Assembly (NCBI GenBank): GCA_905250075.1 | Contig: CAJNOP010000003.1 | Span: 1,562,395 to 1,626,394 of the forward strand | Origin: Rotaria sp. Silwood1 | Lineage: Eukaryota > Rotifera > Eurotatoria > Philodinida > Philodinidae | Length of the DNA: 64,000 nucleotides | Reading direction: 5' to 3' | Shown: positions 36,758-47,928 of the stretch, piece after piece | How positions within the stretch are numbered: the stretch's first letter is position 1 | Layout: each line of letters starts with the position of its first letter | Program-made: the position numbers and the translations under genes | Notes under the pieces: model-generated | Database searches by the model: none | What the model saw: only the letters and a program-made list of their open reading frames with translations | What the model was told of the DNA's origin: nothing

Positions 36758-38698
36758 TTATTGATAATTAACACTTGAATTTTCATAGAAGAAAAAAGCA
36801 CCATCACGAAACAAACGTAATTGTCGCATAGCATTTTCATCGAATTTTTGTGAAGATGGTCTTGCTTGACTTCGAATTCTATCTAGATCTTGAAAGAAAT
36901 ATTTATTTTGTTCAGCATCATCAATCCATCGATCAAAATCAGGTACACGATCGACAAGAGGTATATTCTTTTCATTATGAATTCGATCACTCATACTATC
37001 AAAAAACATCCATTCATGTCGTTGATTCTGTTGTTTAAATTTGACAAAAGCAACATAGTGACTTGTTTCAATACATAATACAGCAAAGAGATTAAGTTTA
37101 TGTCTGTTCATGTCAATTTTTTTTGTATCATGATTAGTGATTTCGTGAGCTAGGTCTTTATGCAATTTAGTTAAGCAAGTTCCACAATAACAGAGAACCT
37201 TGGCATCAGTCGTGGCTATAGATAATGACTGTGATTCTTTCCAATAGCATGTATTACATAAATAAAAATCATGTGGCTGATCTTGACCATGATTTGTTTT
37301 TTCACATTTGACACAAACAAGTTGTACAATATCGTTGTCAAGAATAATTTGACGATCAGGTATAATATAACGATAAGAGCGTTTTGAAGGTGTATGACGT
37401 GGAGCAACCAAAATAAGAAAAGGTGGAATAGTTGCTAATTTAACTGGAATCTCAGAAAGTGAATTTCGAAATATACTAGCTATCTTTGTTGAAAGCAAAT
37501 TTTGTGGATTAGCATCAAACATTTCCCCTATAATATTGTCGAAACTGTTACAAAAACCTGTTGGAGAAAGAAAAGAAAACTTACACATAATATTTGTTGT
37601 TACATTAGATGCATTTGGATTTGGTGATTGATCAGGTGGAATAGTTTTTAATGGTGCATAGTGAAAATGTTCTTCAAGTGCTCGTAAAAATTCACTTGGA
37701 TCTTTTTCCTTTTCTTTAAATGATGGATCACCAGTTGCTTCACTTAATTGAGCTCGTAAATTATATAAAGCATCACCTATATATGAAACTGACTTTAAGA
37801 AAAGGCAGACATGTTAACCGAAACTTACGTTCAACGAAACCAATATTACTTCGAAGTACATGCACAATATTGTCTCTTAACAACTGTTGTAATTTTTCTA
37901 TGGAATTTTTGTCAGTTTCCATATGTAGTAATGAATCAAATACATTACAATAAGCAAACATACAGAAAATAGTTGCATCCATATAGCATGAATTTGAATC
38001 GCCTTCAATGCCTTTATTTTCACCAAGTACTGGGCGATCAAGTGGAGGTAAATTATCGGTAATACTGACTAATTGTTCAATTTTTTTCCGACCTTGTAAA
38101 CGTTCTTTTTCTAACTGTTGTTGTCCAAGCGCGTTATAGACAGAATTTACCGAAGCATAAAAGCCACGGTTTTTGTGTAGTTCAACATGTTTTTTACCAC
38201 ATTTCGGACATAAATCACTATAGCCTGTTATGAATCTTTCACATTCAAGTGCAAATAACTGATGTTCTCCACATGTAATATAACCTCTGATGACGTATGA
38301 GTCTTTGCCGAATTGGACAGTTTTGCCGATCATGTCATCAGTGTTGCTATTGATGCCAGTTGTTGGTTGATTACTGGAATTAACAGAAATACCTGTACAA
38401 AAACATCAGAATATTCAATGATAGAATCATAATAATATTTAAGAATTACCGCGATTGTAATTGGAACGGTCAGAACGAGTTTGATCATTCGATGCTATAG
38501 TTGAACTATTGCTACTAGGATTATCTGGTTTATAAAACGATGGCACGCCTATTTACAAAGAAAATCTAAGAATTTCGTGTTCGGAGTTTTTATGAAACTT
38601 GTTTTACCAGGATTTGGTGAAAGATTGTTTCCATTTGATGATGATCCTGTATTACGAGGTGATTTTTTAGCATCTCTATGTGCTTCCGAAGTGGCCAT
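36758..38698 (-). CDS. CYLD-type ubiquitin-specific protease, short form
   Basis: Four exons on the minus strand: 38698-38608, 38548-38450, 38392-37829, 37776-36758 (590 aa). A short disordered N-terminus (MATSEAHRDAKKSPRN) leads into the same linker and catalytic domain as the fusion gene at 17476: NSCYMDAT with the catalytic Cys, a B-box-like Cys/His insert (CVKCEKTNHG, CYCGTCLTKLHKDLAHEI), LFAVLCIETSHYVAFVK with the catalytic His, and FFDSMSDR with the Asp. These are the hallmarks of CYLD, which cleaves Lys63-linked and linear ubiquitin chains. There are no CAP-Gly domains, so it is much shorter than vertebrate CYLD (about 950 aa). Exon sizes 99 and 564 are identical to the duplicate, and nucleotide identity is high including introns, pointing to a recent inverted duplication. 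The C-terminus is four residues longer than in the duplicate. All catalytic residues are present. Confidence 0.88.
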
Positions 38699-39203
38699 TG
38701 CAGAAAAAAAGATCTAAAAAGTGGCACCAGTTTTAATCAAAGTACTTATAAAATTTTTTTCAAAAAAAAATGTATAGATTTCTTCGGTTCGTAAAAATCT
38801 CAAAAAGACGACATAAATAAACTTGTTTATTTTTTAGTTCGTCATACATAGGTTCGTATAGATGTCATTAGATCTTTTGTTTTTTTTTATCGTTGTCAAA
38901 TATTTTACATTGGCATAAAAAGTAGCTCCATCATCATAATCTGCAATTTTATTTTCATTGGAGATTCAAGGGATTCAATCATATTTTACAATTTTGTCTC
39001 CCAACGAAAAAAACTTCCTTTATTTTTTTTTTGTAAATGATAACAATGAAAAATTCCAAAAACATGATTGCATAGCAATTACGAAAGACAAAACAAAACA
39101 AAACATTCGCTATGTTGTTGTTGGAAGTTCTTCAGTAGATGAAATACTAAAAAGTAGAAAAAAAAGAAACAAAGAGTTAATACGAAATAAAGTAAAAAGA
39201 CAT
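38699..39203. other. Intergenic region between TBL3 and the short CYLD-like gene
   Basis: Contains the end of the TBL3 transcript and the leader of the CYLD-like gene, both on the minus strand. An AG lies just upstream of the CYLD-like ATG in a pyrimidine-rich context on the minus strand, as expected for an intron or a trans-splice acceptor. No other gene seen. Confidence 0.5.
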
Positions 39204-42200
39204 TTACTTTGATTGATCAAGATATTTCATTGAATGCCAACTAAAATCAAGAAAAAGTACTTGTTGTGAAAGTCGTTCGATACGAGACATATGTCGTTCT
39301 GAAAGAAACAAAACAAATAAATTAAATCAATAGAAAAAGAAAAAGAAACTTATACCAGTATAAGGTAATAAATTTTCAACACATTTTTGTCCATTTGGCA
39401 ATTTTAAAATTTTATCTGGTGTTAAAATACTTAATAAAATTTTAATTATTATTTGAGCTTCAGTTGAATGTCTTGTATTTGTATTCCAATCAATAACATA
39501 TGAAAATAATAGATCTATTATAAAATAATAATTAGAAAATAATGAAAGACTAATTATACAACTGACTTAAATGATCATCAGAAAATTGTAATAAAGTATT
39601 TTTTAAATGATCTATTCCATTAATTTCATTCAGAATTTCTACGAAAACAAAAAGAATATATTTATATTGAAATCTGAAAAAAAAAGTTTACCTTTGATTA
39701 TTGTTAATGCTCGATAAGGTTGATTAAGATTAAGAGCTATTTTTAAAGCTTCATGATATTTTTTATTCATTAATAAATTAGACACTTCTTGTTCCCTATA
39801 AATTAAAAAAAGATCAATAATATTCACAGAATAACAGCGTTCGAAGTTGATCATAGATTCAACCGATCGTTTTGTTTTTCAAATATTTTAGCACAGTTTC
39901 AATAAATTGAATAGTAGTTTTCACCACAATGAAGTCTTATTTTCATGATTTATAAGTTATATACACTGTGTAATTACTCTGCTAGAGAAGAAATACTAAA
40001 AATTTTTTAACGAAGTTTCACTTGCTTTTCAGTCGAAACATTATCGAAAACATTTTATCGAACATCGCAACTCAATCTGTTGAAAGTGTCAGAAGATACA
40101 TGAAAAATAAGGTCATCGGTTAGATCTATGATCAGTTATGAGCATCAATATTATATATAAGTATAAATTTACATAAGTAAAACTTCTTCGACGTTTTCAC
40201 GTTTTGCTTGTCGATCTTCTTCTGTTGAATCCTAAAAGAAATATAATCTTAATGAGAGACAAACTTTTAACGACATGTATCTAATGTTTCATAGCTTCAA
40301 AAGAACTTTCAAACATTATTTCAAAATATAACAACATTTATGTCTATATATTAACTATTTGAACGAATGTGTTTTTTTTTCAGATTTTTTATTCGTTTCC
40401 AAGACTGCTATTCATAAGAGAATCTCGCTAAGCGATAAATTGCTTTTAAAATAAGACTTCGCTCATTGTCTAGATCCTATTTAGACTAGAAAAAACATAG
40501 GATGATTTGTGTTTTATTAAAAGGTGCAAAAATTTCATTGGAAAACGAATATGTCGTTGCCGAGATGATGAACTTTTCGAAAGCCTGACGTCTTTCGGTT
40601 CTTCAGTAAAATGTATGTTCTTTAAAGAAACTCTATTTTTTTGGCAGCAAAACATTCATTTCCGATAAAATTTTTAGTGCGTTTTAGTCAGCATTCAACT
40701 TCTCGATAAGCAAAAATCGGGTCAGAGAACAATCTTCCGATTTCGCATCCAACGCTCTAAACCGAATCAAGAACACAATAAAGCAATTCGAATTCGAAGA
40801 AAGAAACACCCATGGGCACGAATCATTTTACAGTTTTCCTACTTTCAATGCTACCTAAATAACGAGCGAAATTTTACTTTAAAAGCGATTTAGCATTTCA
40901 CGAGGTTCTCTCATCAGCTTTTGAAATAGACTTTGACTTATACTCATTTTACATTCATACAAGCCACGAAACTCATTTGTTTCTTTTTGTGATGTAATCA
41001 TATTCTTTAGAAACACTTACACGCCAAATGATAACAGATGAATCACTAGCACAAGTAACAAGAAGATTTTCATCTGTTGAAGCTGACATTCCCCATATTT
41101 TGCCTTCATGTGCATCGATACTTTTCACACAAGTACTTGTTTTAAGATCCCATAATTTCAAAAGGCCATCAGAACCACTAATTTAAGTAGAACATTTAAA
41201 TTTAGATAATAACAAAAAGAATCTACCTGCTAATCAGTTGAGTACCCATTGATAAATAAACGATTCGAAGAACTGATGCATCATGACCTTCGATTGTCTA
41301 AAATATAAGAAAGAAAAAATTTTTTTTTGCGATATTTATTTAACATAAAATGTTACTTGTAAACAATTATAATCTTTCGTTGACCATATTTTAATTAATC
41401 CATCAGCCGAAGCTGTTGCTAATTCCTAACAATAACAAAACATGTGTATCTTGTGTTTTTTGAAGAAAAAAAGAAATAATTTACTGGATTAACAGGCGAA
41501 TATTGCACACACCAAATTCCTCTTCGATGACCAGATAAAACAGCTAACAATTTTTGATTTCTTATATCCCAAATCTAAATTATTCGAATATTAAATTTTC
41601 TTATGAAAAAAAAGTGTTTTTATTTACTTTTGCTGTTTTATCTGCTGAACCAGTTGCAAATTGTTTATCATTAAATGAAACTGTTATACTATTTACTTCT
41701 TTATCATGTGTTTTTAATGTAAATAAAGATGAAAGATTTTGCGGTTCATTGATATCTAATATTAAATTTTCTAATGACCATACTTTAGCTGTTGTATCTT
41801 GACTACCCGATACAATAAAAGCATTTGAAGTTCTAAATAAAACGAAACATCGAACAATCAAATAAATTATTCTTAATTTTTGTCTACAAACTTAGCAAAA
41901 GCAATTGCTGCCACATCACCCGTATGTCCTTCAGCAATAGCAACACAAACAAATGAAGAACTATCAACATTATATGACCAAATTCTTATAATATCATCCT
42001 AAATAAATAAATTTGATAAACAAAAAAAAAAAATCAAATATGAAAAAATTCAACAAACTTTTGAACATGTTGCAATTAAACTATGATCATAACTAATATC
42101 CAAACCAATAACAATATCAGTATGACCTTTAAGCATTTGACAATGCCATGTATTTAAATCAAATATTTTTACTTTTTCATCATTATTAGCAACAATTACA

Positions 42201-44126
42201 TATAGTGGATTATTATCATTATCATTAAGAAAACGAACATCAAGAACATCACCTAATTCACCAATAAACTTTAAAAGAGCAAAAAAAATATTTCTACAAC
42301 AATAAAAAAAATATTTTTCTTTTACTTGTTTTTCTAATTTTAATTTCTTAATATTAAATGCAATTATATTATGATCAATTGTATTTGTATAAAACATACG
42401 TGTTGTTTCATTAAAATAGGCATTAAGAAAAACTTGTTCATGTTCTTTATCTTTACTATATGAATTAGCAACAGTTTTTTCATGTGTTTTATCTTCTTGA
42501 ATTAATAAACAACGACCCGTTGTTCCTGACCATAATTTAATTAAACCAGAATTACCAAATGTAAAAAATAATGGTTCATTTGGAGCGAATGTTTGCTTAA
42601 TTTTTAATTGTTTAAGATAATCAAAAGATGGTAATGCAATGAGTGCTTCAACTGACTGCAAGAGAATTTTTTTTATTGAATAAAATATCATGCTTTAACA
42701 AACCTCCATGACCGGAATAGTACGAATAGATGACTGAGTTTGAAGATCCCATATAATGACAACACGATCGCGACCAGAACTTAAAATTAAACAAAAAATA
42801 GCTTTTTATTATTTTCATCTAACGAACAAATCATCTGTCTGAACAGAGACGTAATACAGCACTCGTGGGAAGTACACAATAGTTGAATCTCAGAGAAAAA
42901 GGAGCACTGCAAGAACAATTTTATGAAACACGATCTAAAACGAGTATTGAAGCATACAGGTAAAAACTTGGGTCACCTTCCCTACAGACTGTATATCAAG
43001 AAAATCTCTTTATAATATGTAAACTAATTTCTTATTGCAATTCTGGAGGATTAAATAAAACGATGGCGAAGAAATATGTCCTAAAACATATAGGATAAAG
43101 CAATCTTCATGTTAATAGCAACAACAGCTACATCGTGTTTCCCATTATGATCTAACAGAGATTATGCCAACAGCTTTTCAAAAACAGAAAAATAGTGTGC
43201 GCCAGTTTTAGAAGTAGAAGAGAAACGTCATGCTCCTCACGCCCGTGGGTCTAGACCCAAAAACAGATTATAATTTGAACGCCTAATTAATGATAAACAA
43301 GGAAGGTCTTAAAAGGATCGATTATGAGATGAAATTTTCTGCAATATCTAATTATCTTAAACTAATTTATTACAACTAAACAATACAGAGATAAGATTTC
43401 GGAAAAGTCGATATGTTTGTCAAGCTTCTAGTCAATTTACACTATGTATAATATTACCTGATTAAAGTATGATCATTGTGAAGAACAAATGAAGTGACAG
43501 TACTCATATGACCTTGTAAAATTGTTGGTTTAGCACCGGATACATGTAGATTATGTAAATAGATTCGTCCATCATCGGAACCACAAATAACATGAATCTT
43601 TTTACTTTCCGATATATAAAATAAAACAACTCTAAAACAAATTTTCTAATCATTATTTTATTTTCTTCGTTATATATTGAACTTACCGAATAATTGATGT
43701 TGATCCTTTTAAATTATGTGTGTAATAAAGACGTTCAACATCCCAAATTTTAACTGTAAAATCCGCTCCACCTGTAGCTAATAATGATCCATTTGAATCA
43801 AATGTCATACATATAATTGTATTTTTATGTACTGATTTCCATGTTCGAAGACATGCACCTGTTGTCCAATTAAATTGACGTAATAATTGATTACGATAAG
43901 CAATAACAATTAAATCATTGAATAATGCAAACGATACAACGTCAGATGACGTATCATCTTGACCAATTGAACGAATAATTTGTTGTGTTTGAATATCAAG
44001 TATATGAACTAATGCATTATAAGTACATAATAAATATTGACCATCATTTGATATAGCAAATTGACCACCTGTATAGAATGATGTATGTGTTGATTGTTTA
44101 ATAAAATTTTCTTTTTCTTGAACCAT
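39204..44126 (-). CDS. TBL3: U3 snoRNP WD40 protein TBL3/UTP13
   Basis: Multi-exon minus-strand gene with start ATG at 44126 and TAA ending at 39204. It is a component of the UTP-B part of the small-subunit processome in the nucleolus, needed for 18S rRNA maturation. The first exon (44126-43687) encodes FYTGGQFAISNDGQYLLCTY, then LLATGGADFTVKIWD. Further WD40 repeats are clear: SSGRDRVVIIWDL near 42770, LDVRFLND and KVFDLNT-type words near 42150-42250, DKEVNSITVSFNDKQFATGS near 41650-41700, and DAHEGKIWGMS with SDSSVIIWRV near 41030-41110. The C-terminal Utp13 domain closes with DWNTNTRHSTEAQ, LLPYTERH and FLDFSWHSMK, matching human TBL3. The exon order follows the human protein throughout. 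An AG acceptor abuts the start codon. The intron at about 42782-43455 carries a dispersed repeat. Confidence 0.92.
42923..43143. repeat. Short element with inverted ends in TBL3 intron
   Basis: Begins ATGAAACACGAT and ends ATCGTGTTTCCC, near-perfect inverse complements. A longer relative with the same ends occurs at 57573-57910 in a CHTF18 intron. Shared internal words include GACTGTATATCAA, GGATAAAGCAATCT/AATAAAGCGATCT and CAGCTACATCGTG. Looks like a non-autonomous DNA element, though similarity continues some bases past the right end. Confidence 0.7.
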
Positions 44127-44173
44127 CTGAAAAAGAAAAAAAGAACACCGACAAAGAAAAAGAAGAAAGTTTC

Positions 44174-44452
44174 TTAAAGATCTAAAGGTAATTTATTTAT
44201 TTGTTCAATATCAAGCGATGTTAAAAAGTCATGTTTTTGAATATCAGAAAACTGTTGTTGAATAGTTGTTGTCTGTACAAGAGATTTTAATTGTTCTTCG
44301 TCTTTCTTTACAGTAGCTATTTCATTTAAAACAAGTTTTCGTTGTTGTTCAAGATGTTGTTGAAGACGAGTAAGGGTTTGAGATATATCGTTTGTAGTTC
44401 CAGTTGAATAATGATCATGAAGAAAATCGATAAAATTTGTATTATTACTCAT
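44174..44452 (-). CDS. Small coiled-coil protein, unknown family (copy 1)
   Basis: Single-exon gene of 92 aa, start ATG at 44452, stop ending at 44174, only 47 bases upstream of the TBL3 ATG. A short N-terminus is followed by a predicted coiled coil (LTRLQQHLEQQRKLV, then EEQLKSLV) and a tail DFLTSLDIEQINKLPLDL. The protein at 47449 has the same order: RLQTVRRSV, ACLRNLV, QQDFLTN, then FDVEAINQTELDLDS; so the two are homologous. I do not recognise the family. The tight spacing and the pyrimidine-rich AG just before the TBL3 ATG suggest co-transcription with TBL3 and trans-splicing. Function unknown. Confidence 0.65.
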   Translation of the reverse strand: MSNNTNFIDFLHDHYSTGTTNDISQTLTRLQQHLEQQRKLVLNEIATVKKDEEQLKSLVQTTTIQQQFSDIQKHDFLTSLDIEQINKLPLDL

Positions 44453-44997
44453 TATTCTAGAAGAAATTAATTTATAAAAAAAAACTTTTATCAAACGAAC
44501 GAACTGAAACTATTCTGATGTTGATATTGGTCAAAATGTCGGAGGCAACCATATAGTAGGTGTGTAGAGGACGCTATTAGTTTTTTACGTTTGTAGTTAT
44601 TAATCAAATTTGAACTTTTTGTTACTTAATATCAGAACAAATTTTTTTCGATTGACAATAAATAAACAAACAACAAAACAGATGAAGATGATCGAAAATG
44701 TGAATTAAGTATATTTTTATCGGAAGACACTGTAGATTACATCAGGACAAACACTAACTCGATAGAATTTATTTAAAAAAACCAGATTGACTGTTTAAAT
44801 AAATCTATACTTGATAATATTTTTTATTGTCTAAAGATTAGCATTTCTACTACTAAATTATACTGAAAAATCTTCACGAAAAGTACTATATTTACTGATA
44901 TTTATTTCATGATAATTATTCGATTGATTTGTAGACTCTCAATATTCGTTTGGAACAAGTAAAGAATGGGGGTTTATAAGACATCAAATCTTCCCAC

Positions 44998-46030
44998 CGG
45001 AATTTTTGTTCTTAATCAAGTCGAATCAGATATGGAATGAAAGTATTCATTGAGCCTCGCATTTTGATACCTAATTCAACAGGTTACTACAGGTTTCAAG
45101 AGATTTTCAGTGATGCAGTGTAATGTCATATATTTAGCATAGACAAATCAGATACACATACATTTTCCAATCTTATTTATTCGATAGAACTTTTAAGCAA
45201 CGCAAAAAAAATTTTTTTTCCAAAGTCGAAAAATCTGGCAGCTTTATAAGTTCCTAACCGCACTATTTTCCAGGTGTGATTTAGTGTCATTTCAGTCAAT
45301 ATTTGAAAGACTTCGATAAGAAAAGTTCAGTTTATGTTGAAATTAATATAATATTCAGGATCAGCAGAAAAAGTTGAGTTGATCTGTGTGTAATTGAAAG
45401 ATTTTCGGAAATATTTTCTTTTATTCGAAAAACTAATCCGTGCGCCTCCCTTTCTCTCAGGGACTAGACAATTTCGAGGGTTATTTATAATGATCGATTG
45501 ATGTTTATATGTCACTCACTTTTTTTCTTTAGTCGCTGAGAGGGATCAGGGTGAATTTTTCGACGACAAAAAATGTTTCAGAAATTGTGTAAATATCACA
45601 AAGACCAACTCAATTTTTTGTGCTAGTCCCGTATATAATAATAGTTTTAATGCAAATTGAACTTTTTCTAATCGAAAATTTCTAAATAATGATTAAAAGG
45701 ACGCGAAATTGCGCCTGCAATATAGTGTGGTAAGAAACTTTTTAAGCTGCCACATTTTTCGATTTAGAAAAAGAAAACTTCATTTGCATCTCTTGTAAAG
45801 CCCTATCGAATATGTAAGATTGGAAAATATGTTCAGTCGAATGTTGAAAACTGAAATACTTCAGAATAGGTGTGCGTATTCCATGTGGCAATGCTAAATC
45901 TATAACATTACACTGTATGATGGAAAGCCTCTTAAAACCTGTAGTAACACGTTGAATTCAGTATCAAAATGTCAGCCTTAACGAGTACTTTCATCTCATT
46001 CAAGCTGATTGAGAAAAAAAAGTTCGCTAG
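44998..46030. repeat. 1-kb imperfect palindrome (fold-back element)
   Basis: The two halves are inverse complements over almost the whole length, with centre near 45505. Matching words (left / inverse of right): CATTTTGATACCTAATTCAA / CATTTTGATACTGAATTCAA, GTTACTACAGGTTTCAAGAG / GTTACTACAGGTTTTAAGAG, GTGTAATGTCATATATTTAG / GTGTAATGTTATAGATTTAG, CAATCTTATTTATTCGATAG / CAATCTTACATATTCGATAG, GAAAAATCTGGCAGCTT / GAAAAATGTGGCAGCTT, AAAGTTGAGTTGATCT / AAAATTGAGTTGGTCT. No transposase frame. Probably a non-autonomous DNA element that spans to its centre without a unique core. Confidence 0.85.
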
Positions 46031-46319
46031 ATCGATTTGAAGTCGTATGCGCTCCGACCTTGTACAAATTGACACATAAGATAAAGCAATTAGAAACATG
46101 TATATAGTGGAAAAATCAAGTGAAAAAAATTTTTGCTAGCAACTACATAGGTAATGGTGGGCTCCAGATCCGAATCGTTGATAACGGTTCTAAAACCGAT
46201 CATATGTTCAATGCTATGAAAACAATGCGGCAGTGTTATGCATGATATTCAAAACAGTTACATTATGACTATGTGTGGAACGTTAATGTGCAGAACCAAA
46301 ATTTGAAAGATTGTCGGGA

Positions 46320-46570
46320 TCGCGGCTACAAGAAAAAAGTTGTCTCAATCAGAACTAAAGATTATAATTATATATTATATTTCTTTGAGAACTATCTTAT
46401 ATAGCATAGCAATCAGAACATAATTCAAGAGAGATGATCTCACATAAAAAGTGTTAGTAGCCGATTAAGTAAATCAAAAATCGAGTATTGAAGGGTTGTT
46501 TTAGATATGATACAGAGCAATGCTGAAATATTCTTTTTTCTAGACCAAGATCAATGGAAAAGAAGCTGCC
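46320..46570. repeat. Dispersed repeat (relative at 29385-29600)
   Basis: Intergenic copy of the repeat in the ZYG11-like intron; shares AAATCAAAAATCGAGTATTG and the CAATCAGAACAT..TTCAAG segment. The open frame at 46507-46716 overlaps it and is not supported as a gene. Confidence 0.7.
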
Positions 46571-47448
46571 GGAACGTAACACCTTTAGTCCTGCACATCC
46601 TTAGTTTAAAGTCCCTCGAGACCAAGAGAACACTAAAAGACGTACATTATGGTCCACTTATGTTGAATGATAGCTGTTTTACTGAGTATAAGACACTTCT
46701 AAACAACCTAAAATAAAGATTTTTTGACCTGAAATGATACCTATAAATACACTTAATAGTCAAGAGGTCGTTCTAAAAGTTCGAATGAAAATGAATGTGT
46801 CTCTGTAGAAATATTTAATGTCCAAAATAAAACAGCCATTTACCATAAGAGAACACGATAGTTCAGTCCATTCAGAAATTGAACATCACGAGAATGAAAT
46901 GTTCGTTTTCATTGGAATTTCCAGGACTATCTAATAGCTATAAAATTTATTAATAGACATAACTGCAGATCAGTACTGTTGGTTTTAGTTTCATCAAGAA
47001 TGCCTTGCTGTCTGAAAAATATTACTCTCCTCAAGCGAATCATGAGCATGAATCATTTTAGACTTTTCTTTAGTCTGATAGGGATTTATATATAGCCATA
47101 ATAAAAATCGAATGACATCTGACAATTGAAATACGTTTTTTCGTAAGGAAGCATTATAAGTATACAACCACAGTCATGATAACATTTACCATGCTTTTAA
47201 TTCACAGGACGATTTGATTGTGTAGATGGCACTAGTAAAGTTTTTAATTAAAATTAATAAAGTCAGAATAATAAAGATCGAAAATCTATTTCAAAAAAAA
47301 TATTTTTATTTCTATTTAATTTTTATTGTAACAGCAACTCTTTTGATTGGACTACATATAAGAATGAATGATCATCATATGGACTAAATAAATGTATCAA
47401 TGGAAATATTACGTAAATGTTAGTTCATAAATTATTTATTTTAACCTG

Positions 47449-47796
47449 ATGGAATTTCTTGAATGCATTAAACTTTATGCTAATAAACCAACAAATTCTT
47501 TAGTGAATACATCAATAAATAAACCTGAAGTAATCAATTGGAGTGAACGATTACAAACTGTACGTCGTTCAGTAATAGATCAATTAAGTCGATTAAAAAT
47601 TGAAGAAGCATGTCTTCGAAATTTAGTTTTAAAAAATGAACAAACTAAATGTACACATTCAACAATATCTATTTCAACAAAAAATTCCAATCAACAAGAT
47701 TTCTTAACAAATAATGGAAAACGTTTTTGTACAATGCCAACAAATAATTTTGATGTTGAAGCAATTAATCAAACTGAACTTGATCTTGATTCTTAA
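47449..47796 (+). CDS. Small coiled-coil protein, unknown family (copy 2)
   Basis: Single-exon gene of 115 aa at most; the first clear ATG is at 47449 (MEFLECIKLYANK). It has a central amphipathic segment (RLQTVRRSVIDQLSRLKIEE, then ACLRNLV) and a conserved tail (QQDFLTN, FDVEAINQTELDLDS) that parallels the 92-aa protein encoded at 44174-44452. Stop to the DNAJC5 ATG is 132 bases, with a pyrimidine-rich AG at about 47843-47844 between them, so the two could form one dicistronic transcript. I do not recognise the family and assign no function. Confidence 0.65.
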   Translation: MEFLECIKLYANKPTNSLVNTSINKPEVINWSERLQTVRRSVIDQLSRLKIEEACLRNLVLKNEQTKCTHSTISISTKNSNQQDFLTNNGKRFCTMPTNNFDVEAINQTELDLDS

Positions 47797-47928
47797 TATG
47801 TATTTTTTTTAAATATGTAAACTAGATTGTTGTTTATTTTTCAGATAATCGGCCACATATGATTTGTTCATGTTATTAAGGTGGCCGTTATTTTTAATAT
47901 AAATAAAATAATTTTTTTTTTTAAATAA

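Larger units (their letters stand above)
44453..47448. other. Intergenic region between divergent small coiled-coil genes
   Basis: Three kilobases separating two head-to-head transcription units. It contains the 1-kb imperfect palindrome at about 44998-46030 and a dispersed repeat at about 46320-46570. No gene was recognised. Promoters of both units must lie near the ends. Confidence 0.6.

Noticed and set aside
38958-39212. 84-codon plus-strand frame with basic C-terminus
   Set aside because: Overlaps the last TBL3 exon on the other strand and shows no family likeness.
46507-46716. 69-codon frame
   Set aside because: Lies in and beside a dispersed repeat whose other copy (29385-29600) does not preserve the frame.
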